Assembly: GCA_014529385.2 (NCBI GenBank)
Contig: CM043957.1
Span: forward strand, 87,272,381-87,336,380
DNA: 64,000 nucleotides
Direction: 5' to 3'
Source of the DNA: Adiantum capillus-veneris
Lineage: Eukaryota; Streptophyta; Polypodiopsida; Polypodiales; Pteridaceae
The translations under genes were made by a program, and so were the position numbers. The notes beneath the pieces are model-generated. The model searched no databases and was not told the origin of the DNA. It saw only the letters and a program-made list of their open reading frames with translations. This document shows positions 50,460 to 61,923 of the stretch, piece by piece (the stretch's first letter is position 1; every line of letters begins with the position of its first letter).

Positions 50460-53400
50460 ATCGTCAGTTGAGAGTACGTGAGTCTGATCTTCACATTACT
50501 CTTGGTTCCAGTCAGCGCTTGCTCGAGGAGTGGCCTCCGGATTCTTATCTCGCTGCTAGACAGACAGAGCTCACAGAGGCGATTCGTCGCGTACAGGAGG
50601 CTAGGTCTGAGTTCACTCATCATGCTTCAGTATCTCATTGGATAGCTAAAGTTGATAGAATGAATAAAGACTTCTTCGCTGCACATAAAGAGTGCCCTCC
50701 TGGCACCACCCTTCGCACTTTGTGCGATGCTCAGGGGACTCTAGATATGCATCCTGATGTTATTCTTGGTATGTCTGCAGATTATTTTTAGACATTGTTC
50801 ACTGCTGATGTATACACTACTGAGGTTTTACTTGCCCGTGAACAGATCTGGCATCACACCCGACTGTACAAACACTATGGCAGAGATCTTGTTGGCACCC
50901 TTCACACTTGCAGAGCTCCATGTTGCTATTGACAGTCTTGATCCATCCTCCTGTCCAGGAGAGGATGGCCTCACCAGAGCTTTCTTTTTGACTTATTGGG
51001 ATGTATTGCATATACCACTGCTTCACGGTTGTCAGGACATCTTTGCATCAGGATATATCTTTGTTTAGGTCTCATATCTCTTATTCCGAAAGAGGGTGAC
51101 ACCACTCAGCTCCGATAGTGGAGACCTATTACCCTACTCGCTTCGGTCTATAAGATATTAGCCTTACTGATCAGCCATCGCTTGAGACCGTTCTTACAAG
51201 ATATTATTCATACTTCTCAGACAGGCTTTGTCATGGATCGATGCATACTGGGTAATATCTTTACCTTTTATGAGGCAGTAGAGTGGGCCAGATCATCTTC
51301 TGAACCTCTCGCTTTCCTCATCCTTGACTTCGAGAAGGCATACGATCATGTTGAGTGGGACTTTCTCGAAGGATCATTAGCCAGGATGGGTTTCCCTTCG
51401 AGATGGATCTCAAGCATTTCCGCTCTCTTCAGGACTGCCAGCAGTGCTATTACTATTGGTGGCCGTGTCAAACACAGTTTTGAGCTTTCTCGATCTGTCC
51501 GTCAGGGATGTCCTTTAGCAACATATCTGTATCTGCCTGTAGGAGAGACTATGTCCGACTTTCTTCGTGCTCAGAGTCATTCATTTCGTGGCTTGACCAT
51601 GCCAGTACCTACAGCTCCCGACCTTCTAATCAACAGTTTGCTGATGACACTATTCTGATGTTGCGCTATTTGCTAGCTGCTCTTGATGCCATGCGGGAGG
51701 CCCTAGAGGTTTTTTGCATTGCCAGTGGTGCACGCATTAACTGGCATAAATCCCATGGGTTATTGGTTGGCAGTGATGACATACCTACTTGGGGGGTAGT
51801 TGATGGTTTCACATGGCTGCAGCCGGGTCAGACATGCAGATACCTGGGCTTTCAGGTTGGATTTGATGTTTCCTCACAGCAGCAGTTTACACCCGTACTA
51901 CAGTCTATTCGGAGGAAGCTATGTCATTGGTCTTCAAGGCATCTGTCGTTGGCTGGCCGTGCATTGGTCGCCAACCATGTCATTCTGGCTATAGTATGGT
52001 ATACGGCCTCTTGTTGGATGCTACATTCTGGTGTGATAGCTCAGCTCCGCCGACTAGTGCGGAACTTTTTATGGAGTGGCACAGATGGGACTACTGATAC
52101 TCGTGCTCGAGTTCGTTGGTCCACGATATTCGTCCTAGGTTAGAGGGAGGCCTTGGCATTATTGATCCAGAATTACAGAGCCGCGTCCTTCTTACCAAGC
52201 TTATTGTTCGGGGTCTTTTTCCCGGCCAAGAACCTTGGAAGATGCTTCTTCAGGCCGCTCTTTGCAGAGTGACTCCACGCCTCGGCTCTAGAGATGGTCA
52301 TACTTGGCATACAAGGTATCGTTTCCTCTTTACGGATGCCCCCTTGTCCACCACCACCCTCTCACCCTTCATCCGATCGCTCCTTCAGATTTGTGTTTCA
52401 TGCGACGGACTATCATACGCTCACCTCGCTCATGTCGTGAGGAGATTGAGTGCGAGCCTCTCATTTGGAATGATGCAGTTCTTGATTCTTCGGTTAATCC
52501 ACCTCGTCAGCTTGGAGAGAGGACTCACATTGATTGGGCTGCTTGGGACACTGGCCCTGCTGCCTCTATGCAGTTGTTTCATGAGACACGTATGCTGGAT
52601 GCAGATTTTGTGGCAGAACATTATGACATTGGTCGCGGGGTGACAGACACACTGCTTGAGATTGACTCTGCCGTTCCTTCACAGTGGGATGCAGTCATGC
52701 GAGGCACGGTTCAGATGCCTCCACATAGAGGCTGGGAAGGCCTCTTTGCTCAGAGCACTCTCTTATTAGTTAGTTTAGACACCATGCTGTTCACAGTTGC
52801 TACTGACTAATTTCAGGGGATTCATGCTAGATTGACATATGATGCCACCTCTCCGCACCCTGTCTCCTCTGGCGCTCGATGGGAGGCCATACCAGTAGTC
52901 GGCTCCCACGGGAAGCGTCGTTGTGTTGACCCCCGTTTCGCTACCGCTGATGCTGCACTTCGGAGGCTTTGGGTGTGGGAGGGTCGTGCCCTATCTCAGC
53001 TTTATTGGGACCCAGGAGAGTGGCATTAGCCTCACTCTGACCCCACCGGTGCACCTGTATGATTTTTTGAGTACACTGTCAGGATTGGAAGGTTAGCATT
53101 GATGAGACAGCAACCAGAGCAGCCCACTCGTATGCGTTTCTGGTTACATTCAGGTCTCTCCCATGCCTATGTACAGTAGTTCTGGTCAGCCATCTGGGAT
53201 TTACATGCGGCTCGTCGTATTTCTTTTTCCATGTGCATGATTGCACATGCAGGACTTTCAGGTCGGACTTGGGTAGCTACTATGGGTCATGATGCGCTAT
53301 GTACTCACTGTCCTATGCGACTACTTGAGTCACCTGCACAGTGTCTTTGGTCATGTTTAACTTCCCATGTGTGGCTTCCAGTTTTTGCGGGTGTTCAGCA

Positions 53401-53905
53401 TGGATTTCTCACTTGGGGATCTGTCTCATGGTTGATGCCGATGCTCGGACCGCATCTTTTCTACGAGGGGTCAGACACAGATCCAACCCTTATGCTTACC
53501 CCGACTGGTTACCGGCGAGGGACTTTGGCTATGCTACCACAGATTGCTTGGCAGGGGGATCGTCAGACACGTGATGAAGTTTTCTCAGTCATCACTAGCA
53601 TTACCCTATGGAATGTTTGGAGAGCTCGTTGTCTTCACATTCTTAGTGCGGCTCCACAGCTCCTCCAGGATACCCTCGGGCCTCATTGCCATCTGGCTGG
53701 ACATCATTCACACACTGATTTGGCAGTGGGATTCTTCCTCAGGTACATCTCGAGTAGTCGAGGCTCGTCGATTTGCCTTTCTTCGGCGTTGGGCCCGATT
53801 CCCACTCTTCTTCACACTTACAGGTGGCAAGATTACATGGCATTATGCCCCTCCTCGGTGGTTTCTCCTCCACTCATCACACCAACCACCATGAGAATGT
53901 TCTAG
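50460..53905 (+). pseudogene. LINE G RT and zf-RVT
   Basis: A linker with WIAKVDRMNKDFFAAH (about 50637-50690) is followed by RT: SCPGEDGLTR near 50950, FVMDRCILGNIFTFYE, ILDFEKAYDHVEWDFL, SVRQGCPLATYLY and the catalytic FADD at about 51634-51648. The fingers region is interrupted near 51066 (TAG) and the frame shifts near 51630, 52130, 52400 and 52810. The C-terminal zf-RVT Cys/His module lies at about 53210-53400, and the frame ends near 53890. It aligns with LINE F from 50940 to the end. Confidence 0.88.
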
Positions 53906-54030
53906 TCGAGTTGTCACTATAGTGGCTCTCATTCTTACATTCAGCTTGTACACCCCACGTGATAGGCTATTTTGGCATCCGCTGGGGATTATATTGTACT
54001 CAGTAATATACAACCCTGACTTTTCCACAA

Positions 54031-54035
<5 letters not shown>

Positions 54036-54112
<77 letters not shown>
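54036..54112. repeat. (AG)n: tail of LINE G rejoining copia E's LTR
   Basis: Perfect AG run. It passes directly into GCGCTGTACAC, which follows the short AG run in E's left LTR. Confidence 0.97.
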
Positions 54113-54115
<3 letters not shown>

Positions 54116-54326
54116 TGTACACAGAACAGGGAGAGAGAGAACGTTTGTGTGTTTTCCTAAGGCACACACTTAAAAGCCTTCACGTTTTATTATATTGGGT
54201 ACATGTTATTATATTGGGTACATGTTATGAGGGTCACTTAAGTGACGCTAGGGATGGTTCACACCCAAAGTGTATAAGGATAAAAATATGTATGAGAGGT
54301 GCCCAAAAGGGCCTTTAGACCCAACA
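54113..54326 (-). repeat. Copia E 5' LTR, outer piece
   Basis: Matches 38776-38975, except for an extra tandem copy of TTATTATATTGGGTACATG at about 54188-54226 and a few point changes. Confidence 0.9.
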
Positions 54327-55090
54327 CTCCCTTCACAGTAACATTGGCTGACCAGAGGACAATATACCATGTGGGCATAGTGGAAAAGGTGCTTTCGCAG
54401 GTACAAGATTTCACTTTTAGTTTGGATTTTGTTGTGATTCGTCTTCCACAGGTGGAGGGCGGATTTCCCTTGCTCATCGGTAGACCATGGCTACGACACA
54501 CTAAAGCACTTCATGATTGGGGAAATGATGCCATGTGATACATACTCCTGGCGCGTCAATGCAACCAATTCGCCTAGGAGGCATGGATCCCGTCGTGCCA
54601 CATAGTTCTTTGTCGCTAGCAACCAGCCTTCAATTGGAACAGCCTACTCCACCTGGCTGGTCAGACGAGGATCTGTTGGAGTGGTTGGATGTTACCAAAT
54701 CTATGCCCTGTTATGGAGTCTCTATACACTCTTTGCCTGGAGGTACACCCTCTTCCAATGTTTCCACAGTAACTAAACAAAATAGGCCTCCTGCGCCGGT
54801 ACAAAGGTTGAAGGTCAAGGAAGCTACTCCCTGTGCGCCCTTGGTGGTAGCCTTTGGAGTTGGTGAACCTATGAAGAATCATGGAAAGAAATCTCCTCTA
54901 CAGGAGTTTACCCCCCATCACCATCAGCCCCAGTGTCTGCTTCTCCGACCAAGACAAAGCTCTCCTCTGTGTCTAGCAAACTCCCTTCACAAATCTGCCT
55001 CAAGACGAGATACAAGAAAAACAATGTTGGTCTCAGGCTTGGTGAATTCCGTGAAAGTGATTATGATATCTCTTTGCTTGAGTGCCATCT
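54327..55090 (+). pseudogene. Element D, part 3: protease C-terminus and linker
   Basis: D resumes after E with PFTVTLADQRTIYHVGIVEK, FSLDFVVIRLP and FPLLIGRPWLRHTKAL, the C-terminal half of the aspartic protease. A TGA at 54537 closes the frame. A Pro/Ser-rich linker (54535-54930) and a further segment (54930-55085, KKNNVGLRLGEFRESDYDIS) follow in other frames. No RT follows, because the sequence turns into a C-rich tract. With parts 1 and 2 it shows that D is an old, 3'-truncated element. Confidence 0.75.
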
Positions 55091-55745
<655 letters not shown>

Positions 55746-55868
55746 GTAGAAAAAAATGCGGAAAAAAGAAAGCATCTGTACACCTCATGCTGTACACTCT
55801 GCTCTGCCAAGGCTGCTAGCTTTTGGAGTTTCTGAAGCATGTGTTTTGGCATTTCACAGCAGACGAGC

Positions 55869-56331
55869 AAGATGAAGAGCTTTTTGGCTGTTTCCTTGTG
55901 GCTTTCAAGCATTCACCTGGTTGCCATCCCGTTGCTGTTAATGATTTTCGTTCTGCTATTAAGATGGAGCTTAACCTTATTTGCGGTGTTACTCCACCTT
56001 ATGGTCATCCCTCTTTTCGAGAAGAGTGCTAAGCAGAAAGTGTTGCAAGGTTCATCTGCAAGCATGGACCAGGTCATTTTCCTCTCACTATAGTTATGGA
56101 GGATAAAGATGCCCTGGATCCAAACCGAGCATACCTCTTTACTGTGGAGCCTCATTCTGTTTTACCAATTGGGATTCTTGGACTATGCAATCATACTGGG
56201 TTCCTGCCTATTCAAAGGCTTAAGGCGTTTGCAAGCAGTGCAATGTCTTTAACTCCACTTTTGAGGCATGTAAGGTCATGGTTGGGCCTAGCACCTGCTT
56301 CACGAAAGATGTACGGATGCGGTACCTAGTG
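55869..56331 (+). pseudogene. DGAT2: DGAT2-like acyltransferase fragment, intronless and frameshifted
   Basis: From ATG at 55869 (MKSFLAVSLWLSSIHL) the frame gives two hydrophobic segments, as in the N-terminal membrane hairpin of plant DGAT2. A single frameshift near 56030-56045 leads to ARFICKHGPGHFPLTIVMED, NRAYLFTVEPHSVLPIG, ASSAMSLTPLLRHVRSWLGL and APASRKM. EPHS is the plant form of the DGAT2 catalytic motif. DGAT2 makes triacylglycerol from diacylglycerol and acyl-CoA at the ER. About 150 residues lie without an intron and then homology stops near 56320, so this looks like a truncated retrocopy. A multi-residue exon of a live gene is less likely given the frameshift. Confidence 0.75.
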
Positions 56332-56399
56332 CTTTATCTTTCACAGTTTTTCAATATTCCTCTCACCTAGACGGTGAGCGGTCTTGTGGCGGGCAACCT

Positions 56400-56639
56400 G
56401 TAGCAGCCTACAATGTCACTTTCACAAGACACACAATTAGTATAGTTGGTCTGGTCTGGTTCACACTGGACGGACTCTCTGGGTTGGGTAGTGACACGTG
56501 GCAAGGATACGGACTGTGGTCTATTGGACATCGTGGCTAGGTCACCCCACCACTCAGTTTGGAGATAGACTTAGATGGCTGACATTTATGAGCCGTTGGT
56601 GGCTCTGTATGGTGGTACATGTGAGTAGTAGCTGTTGGG
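56400..56639 (+). repeat. Y2, left part
   Basis: Matches Y1 13372-13610 (CTACAATGTCACTTTCAC to AGTAGCTGTTGGG). It is interrupted by solo LTR S and continues at 58135. Confidence 0.8.
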
Positions 56640-58134
56640 TGTAACTAAGTCAGACTTTGTAAATAATTAATTTATTTACGAGAACAGAATCATCTAATTA
56701 GTTGTGTGTACACCAGAATAGACCTAGCAGTTCTAAGGCCTCGGGTGAGCCTAAATGCGGGCCACAACACCTCAGAGGGACCTTAGCAGAAATTACCCTG
56801 AAGCCCTAGTGATTGGGAAATCGGGTCTTCAGAAAGGGGTAAGCAGTAGCCTCAGATTTTAGGCTCAGGAAAAATACGCATGTCAGTACAAGCACATGAA
56901 TGAGATGGGGTCCTTAGAACAGTGACCCTAAGGCTAATAAAGCTAATAAAGCCTTAGGATAAGTTTCGTTAAATTAAATTTAACGGTCCGTGCCCGGGCA
57001 GGCGGCCGGACAAGTGTGAACAGGTAAAGGCGGTGCAGTGCCAGTGCGGCATTGCGTCGGCAGACCTTTGGTGTTCTCATAAAAGAATCATTGGTAGCAT
57101 TTGTTAGTTAGTTGCACATTTTTAATTAATGAGCTAGAAGTTTTTAAAGTCAAAAGTTGAATGGTTTTTAAGTTCTTAAAGTAAGTGTGCCACTTGCTAA
57201 CTCTCTCTCACTCTCACTCTCGCCCTCTTTCTCTTCCTAGCGCCCCCTCTCCCTGATGGCTATTTAGGAGCCCTCCTTCCCCCATTTTTAGGGCTGGCAG
57301 TGCACCTACCCCCCCTAATGTGAGCGTGCTCTACGCGGTGGAGCCCTCCATTGAAGCTTGAGAGCAGCCCCTTGCGACATATGTGGTAGCCTTGTGCTCC
57401 CATAGTCAAGAACAAGGGATCTCACAGTCATAGACACCTTCTGGTGAAGTTTCATCGCGAGAAGCTACCGTAGACACTCTCTTAGCAGAGTGCGGCTGCT
57501 GTAATTCTTTGTTTTCAGCCCCTAATCACCTCGATTAGGGCTGTTTTCAGCAGATCAGCCATAGCAATTCTCTTCTCTCTCCTTATCCTAAGTCTACATC
57601 AAGTTTGGCGTGATTCCATCGCGAAGAAGACCTCTGTTTCGGCGTAGGGGTGTGCACAGCTAAGAATTGCAGGTTATGTGCAGAAAATTACAGCAAGCAT
57701 GTGCGTGTGCATTTTGCTTGTTTCTCTTTTGTGTTCAATGCATGAATGAATGAGCATGAAGGCAACACATAACGGAAGATGGACTCTCCTCTGTGAGAGC
57801 TTCCGATGAGTTGTTTTGGAAGATAGACTCTCTTTTCGAGAGCTTCCAACCAGTCTCGCAGAAGAGGGGAAATCCCCTAAGCAGAAAGAAAGTGGAAACA
57901 CTTTCTCAGTCAGTAGTCAGCACAGAACAGAAGAAAGAATAGAGGATGGGCGTATGCCCCGTTCCTGTGCTTGTAAAGATTCTCCCTTAGTAATAAAGAT
58001 ATTCTCTTTATGGGGGGGGGACCATCCCATCTTCTGGTCCCCAATGGAGTGTCAAGTTTTCTCTCTTCCTCTAATTCTCTTGAGTATTTGAAGTGCAATT
58101 AAACGTCAGTTTACGCTTCCGTATTTTTGTGACA
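56640..58134. mobile_element. S: solo LTR inserted in Y2
   Basis: A 1495-bp sequence with TGTAAC...GTGACA ends that interrupts Y2 exactly between TTGGG and GGTCAGG; Y1 shows the uninterrupted site TTGGGTCAGG. Only GG is duplicated, so the TSD is short or mutated. AATAAA occurs at about 57992, followed by a G(10) run. No coding domain is present. The + orientation is suggested by the AATAAA position. Confidence 0.75.
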
Positions 58135-58538
58135 GGTCAGGATTATCATCTTCTTCATATATGTATCATCTTCTTCATATATGGTCCAGCGTCGTCGTCT
58201 AGAGAGTGAGTCTATACACAGCACGTTTGCACCCATTGTACCCGTAAGTCCTGGGCTGGAGCTGAGTGTGCTGCCGTGCCAGAGTCTGTATCGGTTCTAT
58301 GAGATAGTCGAGTCCATATGTTCTGGTCTGTTGCCGTGTCTCTGTGTTGATCAGCTGTTATCTATTATTTTCTTTGTTTTCATTCTGTTTTGAGTGAGAT
58401 GTCACGCACATTGCACTGAGGAGCACCCACTCTAGAGAGCACGACACACTATCCGTGCTACAGTTTTACACTTCCGCATATCTTTTATTTCTTTCCTTGC
58501 GATAGTGATTGCAATGATGGTTCCTTTCACTTTCCTTG

Positions 58539-58541
<3 letters not shown>
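58135..58541 (+). repeat. Y2, right part with AG-tailed end
   Basis: Matches Y1 13611-13880 and then continues past Y1's break to CTTTCCTTGAAAAG, followed by (AG)n. A 19-bp unit, ATCATCTTCTTCATATATG, is duplicated at 58143-58181. Confidence 0.8.

Positions 58542-58614
<73 letters not shown>
58542..58614. repeat. (AG)n: tail of Y2 and 5' junction of LINE H
   Basis: Perfect AG run of about 36 units. Confidence 0.97.
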
Positions 58615-58617
<3 letters not shown>

Positions 58618-58935
58618 CATTCACAACCTGATTTGGCACTGGAATTCTTCCTCAGGTACATCTCGAGTAGCCGAGGCTCGTCGATTTGCCTTCCTTCGGC
58701 GTTGGGCAAGATCCCCACTCTTCTTCACACTGACAGGTGGTCAGATTACTTGGCATTATGCCCCTCCTCAGTGGTTTCTCCTCCACTCCTCACACCGACC
58801 ACCATGAGGTTGTTCTAGTCGAGTAGTCACTATAGTGGCGCTCCTCCTTACATTTAGCTTGTACACCCCACGTGATAGGCTATTTTGGCATCCGCTGGGA
58901 TTATTTTGTACTCAGTAATATACAGCCCTGACTTT

Positions 58936-58940
<5 letters not shown>
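58615..58940 (+). mobile_element. LINE H, 326-bp 3' fragment
   Basis: Begins GACATCATTCACAACCTGAT, equal to the last part of LINE F/G coding (the DIIHTLIWQWDSSSG region), and runs through the same 3' UTR to ACTTTTTCCG, followed by (AG)n. It is a severely 5'-truncated copy with AG on both sides. Confidence 0.9.

Positions 58941-58993
<53 letters not shown>
58941..58993. repeat. (AG)n: tail of LINE H
   Basis: Perfect AG run of about 26 units after LINE H. Confidence 0.97.
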
Positions 58994-58997
<4 letters not shown>

Positions 58998-59100
58998 CGA
59001 TGGGGTCCCAACCAACCCTCTCAAGGGCCCCCCACACCATTGCCGATATGGTATTTCCTTTTGATTGCGTAAATGGAATGTACACACATGCAATACCCCA

Positions 59101-60075
59101 AGTGTAGACTCTATTGACTCGAATGGTGAATGTCACCTTGGTCACTTTTTAAGACGGAGCATCTCCGTGGCTGATTTGATACACTTTTGGATCTGTCACG
59201 ATGTGAGATTGCGGATGGCCACGAAGGGATAGTTCTGGGGCTGAATTGTGCTCTTGGTGTAAGAGGAATGAAGGGCTCAAAACACAGATGTCGATGATGG
59301 GCGGCAATGGGAGCACTTGATGCGGCGAGGGAATGGCCGAGGAGAAGCTCAATGGGCTGTCGAAGTATCGAACCCCATTTGGGAGGGTAGCGCTCGTGGA
59401 TCTCGCACACTTCGGGTGACGAAATGGCTGAAAACTGAAAAGGCTGGCTGATCTGCAAGATGGAGGATAGGTGAAATCTGAAACCTTGGCTGATTGCTGT
59501 AAAAATGTTGAAGCTGATTTGGATCTGCAAAACGCTAAAGCTGATTTGCTGCTCTTCTAGTGCTTCCTTCACTTGTCCAAATCAATGGCTTAAGTGCTCC
59601 CTTTATAGGCAAGGTTTAGGGTTTATAAATCTCTTAAGGTTGAGGTAGGGCAAAACCTTTGTGAAATCCCTTAAAAATAAATGATAAAAATGATTTATTA
59701 ATAAGTTCGACCGGGGGTTAGGTTCTGGGTAAAATTGTCGCACATCTGTCTAACCAGGAATTCATTCGACGTGGGGAATGGCTCATTGGGTTCCTCTAAC
59801 CAAGAACTATATGCACGTCAGGCTAGATGTCCACCTAGTGTAACAACATCTGTCACAACACGTGTACAAACCATTTATGCAAGAGGGTTCCAAAATTGGA
59901 AAACGTAATCTAATGGACTCGTCTAGACATGTACGACTGGCGAATAGGGTCTTAAAATTGCTAGTACTATATCTCCTAGGATTCTAGACACTCCTATCTA
60001 GGGATAGGTGGAAAACTCGATCTGGAAGCTGATGAAGCATGTCCTTGTGGCACTTAGAGCGATGTGCACGAGACA
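59101..60075 (-). repeat. Gypsy I 3' LTR (approximate left end)
   Basis: A minus-strand LTR starting TGTCTCGTGCACATCG at 60075, preceded by the purine tract GCAGGAGGAGA. Its U3 (59865-60075) is repeated at 61382-61594. A promoter with TATAAA boxes (about 59601 and 59618) is preceded by GCCCTACCTCAACCTTAAG, as in copia J. A leader motif TTTAGCGTTTTGCAG lies at about 59526-59541. The left boundary is uncertain. Confidence 0.55.
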
Positions 60076-60218
60076 TCTCCTCCTGCTTAAGGTGAGGTAC
60101 GGGTCTCGAGCTACATATCCTCCTTGTATGAGGCTAGTAAATTGAGATAGTTAATGAAAAATTGCTCGTCCACCCAAGCAGCTTCATGTGTCCCTCGATC
60201 CTTGAATTTGAGGAAATT

Positions 60219-60764
60219 TTACTTTGCTTCCTTCTTATTGCCAAACTGAAATTGAAGCATTCGAAGACGCTCTAGCGTGATGAATTTGATTGGAACAATG
60301 ATCTCTAGCAGTTCTTCTTTTGGATTGCTCCTTGGAAGCCCACCCTTGTGGGGGCAACTCGTTAGGTCCACTGTGGAAACTCGTTGTGCCTTCTGTAGAT
60401 GCTCCGAAGAAACGCTAATGTGAGGCCTCGACTTTCGGAAGTTGACCATCCTTGTCCTGAGTGACGTGAAATTCACACAAAAATTAAATGAGTTTGGTTT
60501 CTTATGAACAAAGGCAACTAGTAACCCAAAAGACTGAACCTTGGGAGGGCGAAGCCTCCTAAACAAGAATTCACCTGGGCTTGGCTTCTCTTTATCCGGT
60601 TTATGGAAATGAGAGAAAATTTTACCTATGTGTTCTGCGCGATGCCATTTGTCGTAAACAATGTCCATAAGTCGACGGGGATGGTGTGTAGGGAAATGAT
60701 GATCCTTGGTAAGCACAAAATTGACTTTGAGAACTTGTTCACTATCACTGTCAGGAATACCCAA
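60219..60764 (-). CDS. Unrecognised ORF in gypsy I, 181 residues
   Basis: Open from Met at 60764 to a stop at 60219. It lies between the protease of gypsy I and its 3' LTR, where RT and integrase should be. Basic and aromatic residues are common (FLFRRLRPPKVQSFG, VRVSTVDL-like segment), but no RT, RNase H or integrase motif is visible. It may be the terminal region left after a large deletion or a non-standard 3' ORF. Function unknown. Confidence 0.35.
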   Translation of the reverse strand: MGIPDSDSEQVLKVNFVLTKDHHFPTHHPRRLMDIVYDKWHRAEHIGKIFSHFHKPDKEKPSPGEFLFRRLRPPKVQSFGLLVAFVHKKPNSFNFCVNFTSLRTRMVNFRKSRPHISVSSEHLQKAQRVSTVDLTSCPHKGGLPRSNPKEELLEIIVPIKFITLERLRMLQFQFGNKKEAK

Positions 60765-60818
60765 GTTCCTTGATGTAGGGTTGACATAGATGACTGTTGC
60801 TTGGGATCGTCAACGTAG

Positions 60819-61118
60819 CTATTTGTTTTCTTGGATGTGAGAGACGAGAGGGAATACGGCTTTCGCCTTGAACGAGTATGGGTTGTGACACATTATCCTT
60901 GATGAGAAACATGAGCTTCTCCAATCGATAATGGGCTTGAACTTGCGAAACCACTTAATGCCTAAAATGATATCACATCTTGCAAGTTTAGAGAGTACTA
61001 AACGACGAGTGAAACTGATCAATTTGACATCATCACATTCTTGAAAGATCGAAGCATCCATGCCTTTAGAGAACCCCTGTAGCGAGAGGGTGAGAATAGA
61101 CAACAAAAACAAAAACAT
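60819..61118 (-). pseudogene. Gypsy I aspartic protease remnant
   Basis: The frame contains SFTRRLVLSKLARCDIILGI followed by KWFRKFKPIIDWR, the standard end of a gypsy protease (x-D-x-I-L-G-x-x-W-L...P-x-I-D-W). The N-terminal active-site loop is not readable. It is oriented toward the LTR at 59101-60075. Confidence 0.65.
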
Positions 61119-61171
61119 GAGAAAACACTTTTTAGGGGAGTAGCGGATTAGCGCAAAATCTTCAAAACTTA

Positions 61172-61294
61172 GGAACTTTTGTCAGGTGCAACGGAATTGA
61201 AATGGTGAAGATCTAGGTTCCATAGATCTTTTACTTCTTTCCTTGCATTAGTGATTGTTTTTAGCTTGAATGATGGTTCCTTTTGCTTTGCTTG

Positions 61295-61361
<67 letters not shown>
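61172..61361 (+). repeat. Y3: short AG-tailed copy of Y
   Basis: Joins the first 50 bases of Y1 (GAACTTTTGTCAGGTGCAAC) to the last 70 bases of Y2 (CTTTTACTTCTTTCCTTGCA-type, ending CTTGAAAAAA) and then (AG)n at 61301-61361. It looks like an internally deleted form of Y, under 200 bp with its tail. Confidence 0.7.
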
Positions 61362-61364
<3 letters not shown>

Positions 61365-61594
61365 GATGACAACCTGCAAAATGCGTGTACAAACCATTTA
61401 TGCAAGAGGGTTCCAAAGCTGGAAAACCCAATCTAATGGACTCGTCCGAACAAGTAGGTGCTACGAACAAGCTCACAAAATTGCCGATACTTATCCTCCT
61501 AGGATTCTAGACATTCCTATCTAGGGATAGGTGGAAAACTGGTTCTAGAATTCGATGAAGCTCACGTGGCACACAGAGCCGTGTGCACGTGACA
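61365..61594 (-). repeat. Gypsy I LTR fragment (U3), second copy
   Basis: Matches 59865-60075. It starts TGTCACGTGCACAC on the minus strand at 61594. The rest of this LTR is missing where Y3's AG tail begins. Confidence 0.6.
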
Positions 61595-61889
61595 ACTTTC
61601 TTCTTTCGCCAAGAAAAAATAAAAAGATGGGAGAGAGGTGTAAGTTAACAGAACATCTATCGGTGAGGCAAAACTTGCGGAATAATTAGACGACTCAGCT
61701 AAGTGAGGAGACTTAGTATCCTCCTCTCCCTCAATAGTGCCTGTTTTGAAATGAAATGTTATATTAAACATCTTCAAAAGGCCAAAATGACATCTGAGAC
61801 CCAAAAAGTTACATCGTTAGAGAATTTGATAAAATGTATCGAAAGAAACTAAACAACTAAAATAAAATAAAACCGTAGGGCACTATGAA

Positions 61890-61923
<34 letters not shown>

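Noticed and set aside
58181-58393. A 70-codon ORF in Y2 as a host gene
   Set aside because: The corresponding Y1 stretch (13637-13860) has frame-changing indels, so there is no sign of selection for coding.
59101-61594. Gypsy I as a complete element with two LTRs
   Set aside because: Only the U3 part of the right LTR is recognisable, and RT and integrase are not visible, so only parts are annotated.
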